Below, in pieces: positions 10,185-20,715 of a stretch of 64,000 nt of DNA. This stretch comes from Parastagonospora avenae f. sp. tritici 18332-5. Its lineage: Eukaryota > Ascomycota > Dothideomycetes > Pleosporales > Phaeosphaeriaceae. A program made the translations under genes and the position numbers. The first letter of the stretch is position 1; each line of letters begins with the position of its first letter. Under the pieces are notes generated by a model. That model saw only the letters and a list, made by a program, of their open reading frames with translations. It ran no database searches and was not told where the DNA came from. Location of the stretch: assembly GCA_022559985.1 (NCBI GenBank), contig JAFJTR010000029.1, forward strand, positions 248,001-312,000, in the 5' to 3' direction.

Positions 10185-10979
10185 ATGGAGGCATATCCAA
10201 AGCCGCGCCATCAGTACATCTACACGCCTCGCTACGGCCAACGTGGCGTCCTCACTTATGCTGGCCAAACACCAAACGGCGCACCTCCGACTGGCGTCAT
10301 ACCCAATGGCGGCATGGGTATGGGAATCGGCATGGGTTACGGCGGTGTCGGTATGGGAATCGGCATGGGCGTCGGTGTCGGTGTCGCAGCAGGTGGCTGC
10401 TATCCCGGGGTACAAGCAGCCCGTTCCTATTACCAGCCCCAGCATTCTTACTTAGGCGGCGGTGCCAATTACTACAATGGCAACTCCAGCTACTACCCCT
10501 CCTACGTCCCGGCTTACAGCGGCTACTACAACTACAACATGTATGGTTCGCTGTATCCGCTTGCTAACTTCTACTCCCCTTACCAGAGGTCTTACTACAA
10601 CACGGTTCCTAGCTACGGCTACGCGGCCCAGGCTTACGTCTACCCTCCCGGACCGAGCGCGACGACTACCACGACCACGTATCATGTGCAGAACAGCCAT
10701 GCTGGAGGTGCGGACTATCGACACGACTATGTTCCGACTGCACAGGCTCCGGCGCGCGAGGACTATCAGACCGAGGCGAGACGGGTTGCGACTGAGCGCG
10801 GTGCGTACGATCTGAGGCGCATCAAGCCAGCGGATGCACGCAGCGATGACCCGTTTTGGTGCCGTGAGAGAAACGGCGAGTGGCATTTGAGGACGTACTA
10901 CCAGATTGAGAATGAGTGTCACCCGGGTATTTGGAAGATGGACGCCGAGCAGGGGTTTCTGATCTTCCACAGGGAGTAA
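10185..10979 (+). CDS. Tyr/Gly-rich protein with a compact C-terminal domain of unknown function
   Basis: Read from ATG at 10185, the frame gives 264 aa. Residues about 40-70 are a Gly/Met repeat and residues 75-160 are a Tyr/Ser/Asn-rich segment. A Thr run (TTTTTT) follows. The last 45 residues look folded: they contain DPFWCRERNGEWHLRTYYQ followed by HPGIWKMD and GFLIFHRE. The mix of a disordered Tyr-rich region and a small Trp/Cys-containing terminal domain suggests a real protein family, which I recognise only loosely from other ascomycetes. It may be the second exon of the frame starting at 9487. Function is unknown. Confidence 0.6.
   Translation: MEAYPKPRHQYIYTPRYGQRGVLTYAGQTPNGAPPTGVIPNGGMGMGIGMGYGGVGMGIGMGVGVGVAAGGCYPGVQAARSYYQPQHSYLGGGANYYNGNSSYYPSYVPAYSGYYNYNMYGSLYPLANFYSPYQRSYYNTVPSYGYAAQAYVYPPGPSATTTTTTYHVQNSHAGGADYRHDYVPTAQAPAREDYQTEARRVATERGAYDLRRIKPADARSDDPFWCRERNGEWHLRTYYQIENECHPGIWKMDAEQGFLIFHRE
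10317..10386 (+). repeat. 33-bp tandem repeat coding for Gly/Met/Val
   Basis: A 33-bp unit beginning ggtatgggaatcggcatggg occurs at 10317 and again at 10350, followed by shorter ggtgtc steps. It encodes the GMGIGMG stretch of the Tyr/Gly-rich protein and is a likely site of length variation between strains. Confidence 0.8.
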
Positions 10980-11369
10980 CTTCGCCTCTCTTCTGACCGA
11001 CTCACACTAGCCCACTCTGTGGGCGATCTGACACGATTTACGACATGCCGATTTCTTCGATACCCCAATTGCGATAGTGCTTTCTACCTTCCTGCATCGG
11101 TATCTCAGTGGCACTTCTACGACACTCCATCTTCTCGGTCTGGACACAGACATGCAGCATCTCAATATGGCGTTTGCGATTTCGGAATTTTGTTTAAGCA
11201 TTAGCATGACTTCTCGGTCCGGCTTCTCGCAACATGGCTATCGGACGTGGAAAACTGGCGGGTGCAAGCATGGCTTTTCTTGTACATTAGACCAATACAC
11301 CTTTCTCAAATCGAACTATATATCATACACCGTCTTTCTCGTGATCAAATTTATCCAAAGCATCCCGCC
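10980..11369. other. Convergent intergenic region
   Basis: This is the space between the Tyr/Gly-rich gene and the 3' end of the minus-strand YjbQ gene. No coding signal is seen; it is presumably the two 3' UTRs. Confidence 0.5.
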
Positions 11370-11978
11370 TCACATCTTCTCTCCCTGAATCGTCGCCACA
11401 ACCTTCCGCGTATGCTTGACATCCCTAAACTCCAAATACCAAATGCCCTGCCACGTGCCCGTATTCAGCCTGCCATTCGTAATCGGAATCGTCACGCTCG
11501 CGCCCACCAAGGCACTCTTCACATGCGCGGGCATATCATCCGCGCCCTCAGCATCATGCCTGTAGAGACCCTTCTTGCTGCCCGGGTCCTCAGGCACGAT
11601 GCGGTCCAGCGCGTCGGACATGTCGGCGCGCACGTCTGAGTCGAAGTTCTCGTTGAGCGAGAGCGCGCAGGACGTGTGCTGGATGAAGAGGTTGAGGAGG
11701 CCGGTCTTGTAGGATTTTATCTCGGGGAGCTCTTTGAGGATGTGTTCGGTTACGAGGTAGGAGCCGCGCGAGCGGGAGGGGAGCGTGAGGGGTTTTTGGA
11801 ACCTGAGGTGTTGTTAGGGAGGTGTATCATATCCCTTGGACGATATGGGAGAATAGATATGTTCGAAGAATGCTGGTTAATGGCAGGCTGAATATCGTTT
11901 ACAAGTGTCTTTCAGAATTGTCTGGACGCGCAAAGACATTCTCCACGCGTTCAAATTAGAATTTGCTTACCAAGACAT
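11370..11978 (-). CDS. YjbQ/UPF0047 family protein
   Basis: Two exons are proposed: an 8-nt first exon (11978-11971, coding MSW with a split codon) and 11802-11370, joined by a GTAAGC...CAG intron, for 146 aa. That is normal for this small bacterial and fungal family. Conserved features are FQKPLTLPSRSRGSYLVTEH at the start, the block FIQHTSCALSLNENFDSDV, and near the end HVKSALVGASVTIPITNG followed by GTWQGIWYLEFRD. Bacterial members have weak secondary thiamine-phosphate synthase activity and form trimers; the fungal role is unknown. An upstream in-frame ATG at 12176 would add a 66-residue extension with one membrane segment (FSTFLIAVFFLVALF). I prefer the short form because its N-terminus matches the family directly. 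Confidence 0.85.
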
Positions 11979-12459
11979 GCTGTTGGCGACGCAAATGTTT
12001 GGACTCGTACACACGACGCTTTCGCGCTTTTGTGGAAGGGGGAACGCGTAGTCGACGAGCGAATTATACGGCGCCCAGACAATTGAGACGAATGTGCTGG
12101 GGAAGAGGGCGACGAGGAAGAAGACTGCTATCAGGAAGGTGCTGAATGGCGAAATAGTAGAGGTTGATTGTGACATGCTGGAGGCGGAAGGCTAGGAAAA
12201 GTTGAGATGACGTCGGGCCTAGCGAGGAGGAAAGTTTAGCCGAGATGGTGTGGATGGTGGGGCAGCTGCGGTTGGGGGCTGATGCTTCACTACACAACGC
12301 GAGATGGCTGCCTTGTTGCTGCGCTGTTAGCTCGGCCTCAGTCTCGGCCTCGCATGCATAGTCTGCAGCCTGCCCATCATGGCTTCTGCTAAATCGCACC
12401 TGCGTCAGGAATTGAAAACAGCATCAATAATACGACGAACAAAGGTTTAGCTATAGACC
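11979..12459. other. Upstream region of the YjbQ gene
   Basis: This stretch is open on the minus strand for 66 codons (ending at the proposed YjbQ start) and contains one possible membrane segment. Otherwise no gene is supported. It would be either an N-terminal extension or promoter and 5' UTR. Confidence 0.4.
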
Positions 12460-12682
12460 ATGGACAACGACAGTGATATGGAGAGTTACACGGAGGAGAC
12501 TAGACCTGGTAAGCGAAAAAAATTCCACCGGTATTTAAGTGCTTCCATATCTCCTCACAGCGCGTTTAAGAAGCATCTAGCCGTGATCGTGATGAACCTA
12601 GCAACACTAACATTACAGCACGACTGGCATTCAGCATTTCTGTGAAGAAGCTTTAGCTGACTTTGGAGCAGGAAGAGACACC

Positions 12683-14194
12683 TTGGTACCCAGGGTCGAT
12701 TCCGGACGGATTCCGGAAGTTCAAGTCAACCCACATATGATTGCCCTCCTAGACCAGCCATGTCGAGACTGCCGACAAATGTCCATCAGCTACAAGATCC
12801 AGATTAATGGCTCAGCACGTATCAGTTCTTGTTATCATCTTCAGAAAGTCACATCGTCAGCCATGCCTTGCCCGTTGTGTGTGTGGCCCGTATGATATGG
12901 GCCCACTTCTCCAAGGACGCTCCTCCTAATGAAGTTCGTATATTCAGCATACGCCAGTGGTCACCAAGATTCCTCACGTTGCGATTGTCCTACTATGAAG
13001 CCTATTGGAGCCCTTTACCTTGCGATGAAGATGGTCATGAGTGCGACGAGACAATTAAAGACAACCGTCAATGGGAGAGTATACAACTGTCTTTCACCGG
13101 TATGTCAGAATATCCAGTTCCAAATTCCATGGTCTGAAGCGTAGGCAGGACTCGAAGATTCCGGACATCTTATTGCTCAACCTCACAACGTAGCCTGTAG
13201 CCCAATATCGCCTGCAGGTGTTGCGAAACTCAAGAATAGATTCAAACGTGCAATTCTGAGCATACTGACTGTTCCGTTAACGGTAGGTTCGGCATTACTA
13301 CGCAAGCTTTTGTGACGAACACACACGTTCGACTTGTCTCGCTCACAGAACCAGTACATTATGTGGCGCTGTCATATTGTTGGGGTAGTTCCGAGCAGTC
13401 AAAGACCAATGAAAGTAATGTGGAGACGCGAAAAGGGCAAATCTTGCCGAGGTATGGGTTGGAGTCTTTTGGGAGTATAGCCGTCTCGAGATGACAAGAG
13501 ACACCGATACACTTCCAGCCTTGTCTGGTCTCGCCAAATCTGTCGAGCATTTGAACCCTGGCCAGTACATCGCGGGGTTTTGGGAAAGAGAAATCGCCCC
13601 TCAGCTTGCTTGGAGCATTTCTCCGGAAGCAAGCATCCGTCGAAATGCTTTAGATGGACCTAGCTTTTCGTGGGTTGCAGCCAAAAGACATGTATATTGG
13701 GCTTGCCAGGCCGAATTAACTACGCGTCACGACGTACGTTCGCGACGAGCACAACCAGGCTAGCAACGGCGAACCCTTATGAGCATATTCTGACGAGCTC
13801 CATCACCCTAATAGGGCGTACGCTGGATACTACAGAACTGATACATATTCTCAAAGAATATGTCAAAGAATTAGTGGAAGATTCTGGTGAAGATTCTGAT
13901 AAGGATGCTGGCGAAAGACTCAGAAGAGAGTGCTGCATGGACGATCCGCACTGCGACCTGGAACATCTTCTCGAGACCTCAAGGACTGTGGCTGAAGGAC
14001 GCGGAATAGTTCTCATGGGTCTCATGTTGTATCAATATGATGTTTGGGGTGGAAACGGTCGCGCGAATTCTGTGGTCTTGCTGCTACAACGCGACGCTTC
14101 TGTGACTGCATACAAACGTATAGGCCTCATTGATACCATACCTATGAGATTGATCTTGGAAGAAAAACCCGAAGAAACCATCACTATTATCTAG
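12683..14194 (+). pseudogene. Second decayed HET-domain gene with internal deletion and frameshifts
   Basis: Pieces of a HET protein lie in order but in different frames. A Cys-containing N-terminal piece (MPCPLC, continued in another frame by ARMIWAHFSKDAPPNE) is followed by VRLVSLTEPVHYVALSYCWG at about 13330-13385. The frame then breaks near 13490, and the next recognisable block is TDTLPALSGLAKSVEHL with PGQYIAGFWEREIAPQLAW at 13500-13620. The central block with the WIDSLCI and RAWxxQE motifs is missing, so an internal deletion of roughly 170 codons is likely. Another frame change near 13735 leads into a C-terminal part (ITLIGRTLDTTELI) that runs to 14194. The gene cannot make a working HET protein. 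It lies on the opposite strand to the first HET pseudogene, about 6 kb away. Confidence 0.75.
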
Positions 14195-14627
14195 GGGCGT
14201 CTGACGCAAGAACGAATGAACTGCTGGCCATTGACTGCGACAGGAATTGAACAGGGCATACAATGGTCTGAATCTACAAACGTTGTTACTATACATCGAT
14301 ATTGGCGAGCACTTCCGACAGTATGCTTCTTTTTGACGGTCAGGCATGCCCTTGTATGTCAATGGATGTACATGTCTTCACTCGCCTGTGCGAAGAGCAT
14401 CCGTATGACACGTTGCCATTTCTCCTGGGCTCTTTTCGACTCAAATATGATGAACGGATATATGATACCATATTCCATTACAAACTCGGATTCGTGACAA
14501 ATCATGGTACAATACTGAAGTCGATTGTTCGTTCTCGGATACGCAGGCAGCAGACATGAATATAGATAGATTAGTGTGCACAACACGCGCCAAACATTCA
14601 TAATCATTACTGGAATTTGCCGAATTA
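14195..14627. other. Intergenic region after HET relic
   Basis: No supported gene. Short frames on both strands have no motif. It contains the 3' flanks of the HET relic and of the minus-strand rhodopsin-domain gene. Confidence 0.4.
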
Positions 14628-15924
14628 TCAAAACAATGACGACATCCTCTTCACTCTCAATCCCCTCTTCGGATCCCAAGCCCGCCGCGGTATCGCCAAC
14701 AATCCCGCCTGCCTAATATCCGACTCAATAACCGTATCTCTCCTTCCACAATCATCATCTTCCACATCCTTCTTCCCATCCTCCGTATCATCAAGCTGCG
14801 CCAGCCCCGTCACCGCCCTCCACAACCTCGCGTCTTCCCTCGCAGACACCGGCTGATCCGACACCATCGCCGGTACATAGCGTGCGAAAAGCGGCTTCAT
14901 GACAAGCAGCGACGCGCAGATGATGGCGACGTTGAGTTCGAGCGTGGACCATATCAGCGCGAAAGTGCCAGACTCTGCGTTTCCGATCAGTACACATGAA
15001 CAAGGCCAGTGGTGAAGAAAAGAATACGTACTAGTGACCCTCCCCTCATGCGCATAACACCACACCAGCACCAGCCTCAACACACTGACCACACACACCA
15101 TGCCCCCAAGTCCAAACACACACATCAGACCCCACTTCTGCCGGCGCGGTAACTTCAACCGACCGACGACGGGAATCGGGAGTATCCAAATCGCCCAGTC
15201 GAGGACTATGCCGATCACGCTCGTGGAGAAGAAGTGCGTCTCCGCGTTCATGCACGTGCCGTTGACGCGCAGATTCCAGTATGTGTGGACGGGCGTGCAC
15301 AGGAATATCACGCCGAAAATGCCCCAGGTGGCGGCGCCGATGGTGCAGGCGAGTAGGATATAGCAGCATATGGTTATGGATCGGATGAGGGAGAAGAGGC
15401 GCAGGTATTGCAGTATGAAGGCGGATTTGACGAGGGTGGTGGAAAGGTGGTAGAGGAGGGATTGGGCGAAGACGAGCTTTTGAGATGTTAGCTGTGTACA
15501 TGGTGGAGATGCGAGCGAGTGGAAGTACTTTTAGCATGATGGCGAGGGTGGAGGCTTTGCGATCGCCTTTGTTGGTGTGTTGGCTGTCGAGTAAGAACTC
15601 TGTTGGATGGTTAGGAGATATGTGTTGGTGTGCTGGGAAGCGACTTGCCTCCGCCAATGATGCCAGTGATGCATGTTGATAACAGCTTGTGTTCGTTAGA
15701 TTGGGCATCGGCGAGTTGTGAGTGCGACTTACCACGGCTATTGAAATGAGATAGTCCTCTAATGCTACATGTCCAGGTCTGCACACAAGCCGACTGAACC
15801 ACCTCAACAGCACCATGCAGAAAGCGAGAGCCGTGAAGACAATGGCGGACACAAGCGCATCGAGACGGATATGCGCCGTTGCCTGAGAGGAGAGGATATA
15901 CCAGCTCGGCGAATGATGTTGCAT
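14628..15924 (-). CDS. Rhodopsin-domain seven-helix membrane protein (PTH11/SAT4-like)
   Basis: Five minus-strand exons (15924-15733, 15685-15649, 15599-15529, 15476-15032, 14974-14628) keep phase throughout and give about 363 aa. Family landmarks are MVLLRWFSRLV...ALEDYLISIAVV after helix 1, LLSTCITGIIGGE in helix 3, LVKSAFILQYLRLFS, the loop CTPVHTYWNL, and IWILPIPVVGRLKLPRRQKWG, followed by the last helices and an acidic cytoplasmic tail. The fungal rhodopsin-domain family is linked to PTH11-type receptors, but this protein has no CFEM domain and the ligand is unknown. Intron 2 (15648-15600) has a GC donor (AG|GCAAGT). An upstream in-frame ATG at 16062 would add 46 residues; I chose 15924 because a short outer N-terminus is usual. 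Confidence 0.82.
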
Positions 15925-18900
15925 CTTGAAGTTAATCGTGTATATGGTCAGACTGGAGGCTGCCAGACCAGGCGAGAAAACATCTTTAAACCGTCCAGCA
16001 CAGATGCACACGCCAAAGCTGTTGAGAGCCTCAAAATCTGGTTGACATGATGCACAGTTCACCTAGCAACAAAGAATCTCGGCTCCTCATCTGATGCGAA
16101 GTGGTTGTACCTGATGCAAGACCCGTGCTTAAAGACAAAGACAGAAATGATGAGCAGCGAGAGGGACGTTAGTCAACGGTTTGCGGTGCGAGCCGGCGCG
16201 GATTGTGGATATCGCATTGGTGGGTAGTTTTTACTGTGGGGATGTGTGGCCGTTGGAACCATGGTTGATGTGAGGGGTCGTTGTCTGGGCGCATTCGATG
16301 GAGGGCATGAGCACTGCGGGGTGGTCAAATGACAACAATAGAGGTGCGTGAGACGATTGCATCTCACCCTCGAGGTACCTGTGTGAGAAAGAGGTCATGT
16401 ATATAGCTGTTGTATGAAAAGAGTTTGTCGTCAAAATGGACTCGGCATGGTACGCTAATCGGGAGGGGCCGGTGTGATACTTTGCTTTAGCATCAACGGC
16501 TCCCCTAGAAGAGGGCTTTGGTGCCAACTTGATCGCACGCAAAGCCGATAAGTTGATTGGAGTGCTGAATATTATGCTCTGGAAGCCTTTATGTTTCCCG
16601 TGAGTGTAGTTGACTTCCAGTGTCCGTCCTGCTTTTGGTTGACGACTACCGTCCAAGAAATACAACGAAATGCTAGAACGTTTTAATACGCGTGTAATAG
16701 ATACCACGTCATACCTGCTCACTTGACATTGTTTTCCAGCAGCAGAGCTGACATGCACACTGGGTGTTTTACTGCCTACATGTTACGGTTCAGACCAGGC
16801 CGTAGGTCACGTCTGACTCTATGCGTCTATGAAATCGATGATGACCACAGCCATTCAATAGCGGGTGGAATTGGGCTACTGCTGTGTAGCTCGTCATAGT
16901 TGGCCGCGAGTACATTCCAGCAAACGTGGCTTGGGGGCCTGGCTTGACAGCTATCTGTACGCCCTGGAGATTATGCCTTGACTCAACTCAAATACTTTCC
17001 GGTGAAACAAAGTACCGCGTGCCGTGTCTTGGATACTCGCTAAATTTAGCCATAAGTAGTGAGATGGTAGTCTCCTGTGTTGTGGTGGAACTCAAGAACG
17101 CCTAATCAGCTATGCAGTTGTGAAGAGTCAGGCGGCTCGCCAAGGATACCGTAGAGCGTGACACTGATGAAGACAAGCTTTATAGCGTGTAGGATGAATG
17201 CATATGGCTCGATCAATACACGAGAGTAGCAGCTGACGATATCCTACTGCCAGTGTCGTACGATAGAGGTATGAGCTAGCGGACGTTGTAGTGAGGTGGG
17301 TCACTGCGTTGGCGCGTATCTGGAATTATGAAGTTCGAAGAGGGCTTATTCAATAAATTTCAGCCGTTCTGTACACTCTGGCCGTGTCGCATAGAATACC
17401 TGCAGCCATATACCTATGGTAGGAAAGACCATCCATGCTCAATATGTAAGCTTTGGTTTGATTCGAACTTGAGATGATAGAGGATCTGAGGATCTTGCCG
17501 TATTGTCTGCCGGCCATGGATCTATTTGACATTCACCTGCAAGTGCGCGCGAGATGCACGTGGTTGTCAGCATGTGCCGTTCTACATGTTTCGAGAATGC
17601 GACGCAACTGGTTAGCGCAGATCGCATTTTTAGATATTTGGAATACTAACCACCAAGCGCCCATTAGTCTCCACCCATCTTCGCCAATGTGTCCAAGCAC
17701 TGTTCGAGAAGTCTTGGAACAACGACGATTTGTCAAAACTGCAAGAACGCTTCTTTATGATTTGCGGATATGAGGCATTCGCCTATCCCTCAGGCTGACT
17801 CCCATTCGATGTGGTCCGTTCGCAACGTCTTGCTTGCCACGATGTTTCCACTAGTGCCGGCATTTGCCCTGTCATGCAGGTCGGGTCCGAGATCCTTATC
17901 TCGTGCGTATGCAATAATTTGTGATTTGAACGGCCGTGGAACGATCGCTATGGGTGGTTTGAGAAGGTGTTCCGTGCCAATGCTGCGCTTATGATCTGTT
18001 TCGCATCTTTGACAAATTACTCCGGACAAGGTATATGTCAAAGAGATTCGCGAGATCTTCAAGTTCAATAATCATGTCTTCTCGATCCACACGCTCGTCT
18101 ACTTCACAAGCTTCTTCTTCTTCGTCAGCAACTATGACGTCGGTTGCGACTCAACCTTCATCACACCCATTCTTGACGCCAGGCCGCGCCTCGACAATCT
18201 CATCGTGGCAGCTATCACTGCCTGAACGCCAGCCGCACTCGCATATGTCTTCAGATGCGCAAGCCGCATCTCGACAGGCGGCTGTTGATGCCTACCAACA
18301 ACTCAAAATGTCGCTTTTTGCCAGGGCAAGCACACCAAAGCCAAATCAGCCAAGCTGAGTCAGTTGTACTCTAGCTTGAAGACAAGATGGCTTTCCTACC
18401 AATCCACGACCACGCGACAGCCGCAAACGGCTCCTTCATGCCGACAAGAGCAATTCCAACGAAGCATCGAGTCGAGAGCAGACTCATGACGGAAGTGGAG
18501 GGATATTGAGTGTATTTCCCATGATATGTATGCGGATGCTACTCTGTGATGGAGCAACACAGAGATATGGATGCTGCTCACTGAACAAGATATTCAGGAT
18601 AATGAAAGAAGGATCCTGGCGATTCCAGTTGTGCATGTTAATTTGGTCGGCAGGGCTCATGATTTCTGGCGTTCGAGATATGGAGTTGAAATACATCGTT
18701 AATCACGTGCACCATCTCCCGCCTCTTTGTGTGATATTGTGATGTTGCATGTAAGAGTGTCAGTGGAGGGGACCATGTCTGGGGTAATCGATAAGGCTGC
18801 CGCTAAGGCGCACGTTCCACTTCAAAAAGTTGAAGTCACGGGTGAGTCGCGTTCCAGTTCGTGACGGAAGCTGCCCAGGTGCAATACAACAACACCGATT

Positions 18901-18943
18901 CAAATCACCAACCACATCTGAAAACAGGAAGAAGGTCGCGATC
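15925..18943. other. 3-kb region without a supported gene
   Basis: The longest frames are a 175-codon minus frame (16231-16758) and a Ser-rich 107-codon plus frame (18035-18358). Neither has a motif. Several frames are interrupted every few dozen codons, so an old degraded sequence is possible but cannot be named. The right end should carry the promoter of the zinc-knuckle gene. Confidence 0.45.
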
Positions 18944-19818
18944 ATGGCTTCAAACACAACGCCGAAAACCATGTCGAGTCGTTTGATGACGATGAAGGTA
19001 AGTTCATGCATTTACTGTCGCATCACACTGGCTCACGCAATACAGTTCATGCAGCGCTCTGCCCACAAAGCAACAGCTTCTTCGCCTAAAACGCCCAATG
19101 GCCCACCATCAAAGAAAGCACGCCTCTCCAATGGACGCTCCGCTCCTGGAACACCCGATCAAGAGATTATACAATCCGCGATAGACCTAGAGGAGAAGAA
19201 GCGACAAGAAGCACTGGACAAAGCCGCACAACACTCGGGGGAGACCAAATGGGTGCTAAGCTACACAGACCCGCTGGTCGGTAAGCGCCAAGAGTCACTG
19301 CAGGTCCAACACGCAGGGTTTGCGGAGATTGATGCGGCGGGCGAGTCAGACGAGGACGAGGAAGAAGCACAGCCTATAAGGAAGAAATACGGCGGAGGCA
19401 TAAAGCGGAAAGATGTAGGTGTCACCTTGAACTCTGTGACCTAGCACATGCTTACCTTGCATAGAAGCCGATTGCCTTTGAAAAGGCAGAGCAGTCTGAG
19501 GGAGAGGTCTCGTCATCATCAGAAAGCGAAGTTGATAGCGACGACCCGACAGCTGCGCTCATACGGGAAACAAGGCGCGAAGTTGCTGCAGAGCACCGAA
19601 AGCCGCGCGATGCACAACCGACACACAATTATGATTCACCGGGAAAACTGCGCAGAGACCGAAACGGAGAAGTGAACATTCGTGGCTTGACATCGCTATC
19701 CGGACAGCCGAGAGAACAGCCAGAATGCTTCCAGTGTGGCCAGAAAGGCCACATGAAATCCGACTGTCCAAAAGGCCGCGGCTCTGCCGGCCGAGGTAGA
19801 GGCAGGGGTCGAAGGTAA
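18944..19818 (+). CDS. Zinc-knuckle protein with Mpp6-like N-terminal motif (putative exosome cofactor)
   Basis: Three phase-0 exons (18944-18997, 19046-19414, 19465-19818) encode 258 aa. The first intron splits MSSRLMTMK from FMQRSA; joined, this gives the LxxMKFMQR motif typical of M-phase phosphoprotein 6/Mpp6. A short WVLSY element follows at about residue 103. The middle is acidic (SDEDEEEAQPI) and the C-terminal third has one CCHC zinc knuckle, CFQCGQKGHMKSDC, then an RGG-type tail (GRGRGRGRR). Mpp6 docks the nuclear RNA exosome and binds RNA; the knuckle and RGG tail also suggest RNA binding. The protein most likely acts in nuclear RNA processing. Yeast and animal Mpp6 lack the knuckle as far as I recall, so the combination may be a filamentous-fungal form. 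Confidence 0.82.
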
Positions 19819-19914
19819 AGAGATCTATGCACGTCTGCTCTGATCACGTTCTACAGGTCTACATATTTCAATGATACCCAACCATGGCGGCTTCGTATTT
19901 GCTGCTACGCGCAG

Positions 19915-20414
19915 TCATTGCACGCTCTGCCCGTCCTCGATCAGCATGTATTCGTCACTGACCATTATCTTCATCTGGCTGTCGTCCATGAAGGTCTCGT
20001 GGTCGTCGCTCAGTGCCGCACCCTCTTTGTCGTAGAGGAATTTGGCGAGCACCAGGTAGTCTGGGAAGACGAAGGTGCAAATCGCATCATAGTCCATAAG
20101 CTGTGCATTGCCATGCATAATATCCTGGATCCTTCCTGTCCCGTTCAAGATGATATGTCTGCTGCGATCAGCTACCAAATTCGACGCATTCCCGGCACAG
20201 GAGGACACTAGAGCTGTACGCTTGGGGAAGCGCGCTGGAGAATTGGAACAGCGCTGTAAGCGTGCGTGGTATCATGGTAATGAATAAAATCGTCGTCTGT
20301 CATGCCCACCGTTTTCTTGACATGTATAGTCGCCTCGACCACCTTGCGGAAGCCCGTGGTGTTTGCATGACCGGCCTGGAATGCCTTCGGCACCATGTTG
20401 GACTGAAGGCGCAA
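19915..20414 (-). pseudogene. EthD-domain-like gene with a frameshift
   Basis: Two adjacent minus-strand frames fit one protein. The first (20414-20208) contains ATIHVKKTVGMTDDDFIHYH followed by THAYSAVPILQ, which resembles the start of an EthD/dimeric alpha-beta-barrel domain. The second (from about 20230 to 19915) continues with RTALVSSCAGN, then YDAICTFVFPDYLVLAKFLYD, the usual second half of that fold. They are offset by one base with no room for an intron, so a 1-nt loss (or 2-nt gain) near 20215-20235 is the simplest reading. EthD-like proteins act in ring-compound breakdown and fungal polyketide tailoring. It could also be a sequencing error in a working gene. Confidence 0.5.
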
Positions 20415-20715
20415 AAAGTGGCGGAGGGGCGTGCACGCAGCCTTGCGACGGGGTCATGGAAGCTCGCTAGGCGCATATCGATCCGGGGTGGCGGGTCCTC
20501 CGAGATTCGAACTTCACGGCCTATCGTCAACCACAGCCTTATTAGGCGGATGTACTCGAAAGCTCCCCGCTGCACCTTCCTATTTCTCACCGCTCTTTCC
20601 TTCACTGCGGTGTCGCAACTGTGGAGGTTGCTGATTGGACCTGTCATTTGCTGGCTGGGGTTTGACGTGATTGACAGCCAGGTACTACATAGCTAGACCA
20701 CTAGTGCTGTTGTAG

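Noticed and set aside
16231..16758. 175-codon minus-strand frame
   Set aside because: It starts with ATG but has no domain, membrane or signal pattern. Its composition looks like chance and no splice partner is evident.
18035..18358. 107-codon Ser/Thr-rich frame
   Set aside because: Low complexity with no motif. Other frames in the same place are equally open over parts. Not enough to call a gene.
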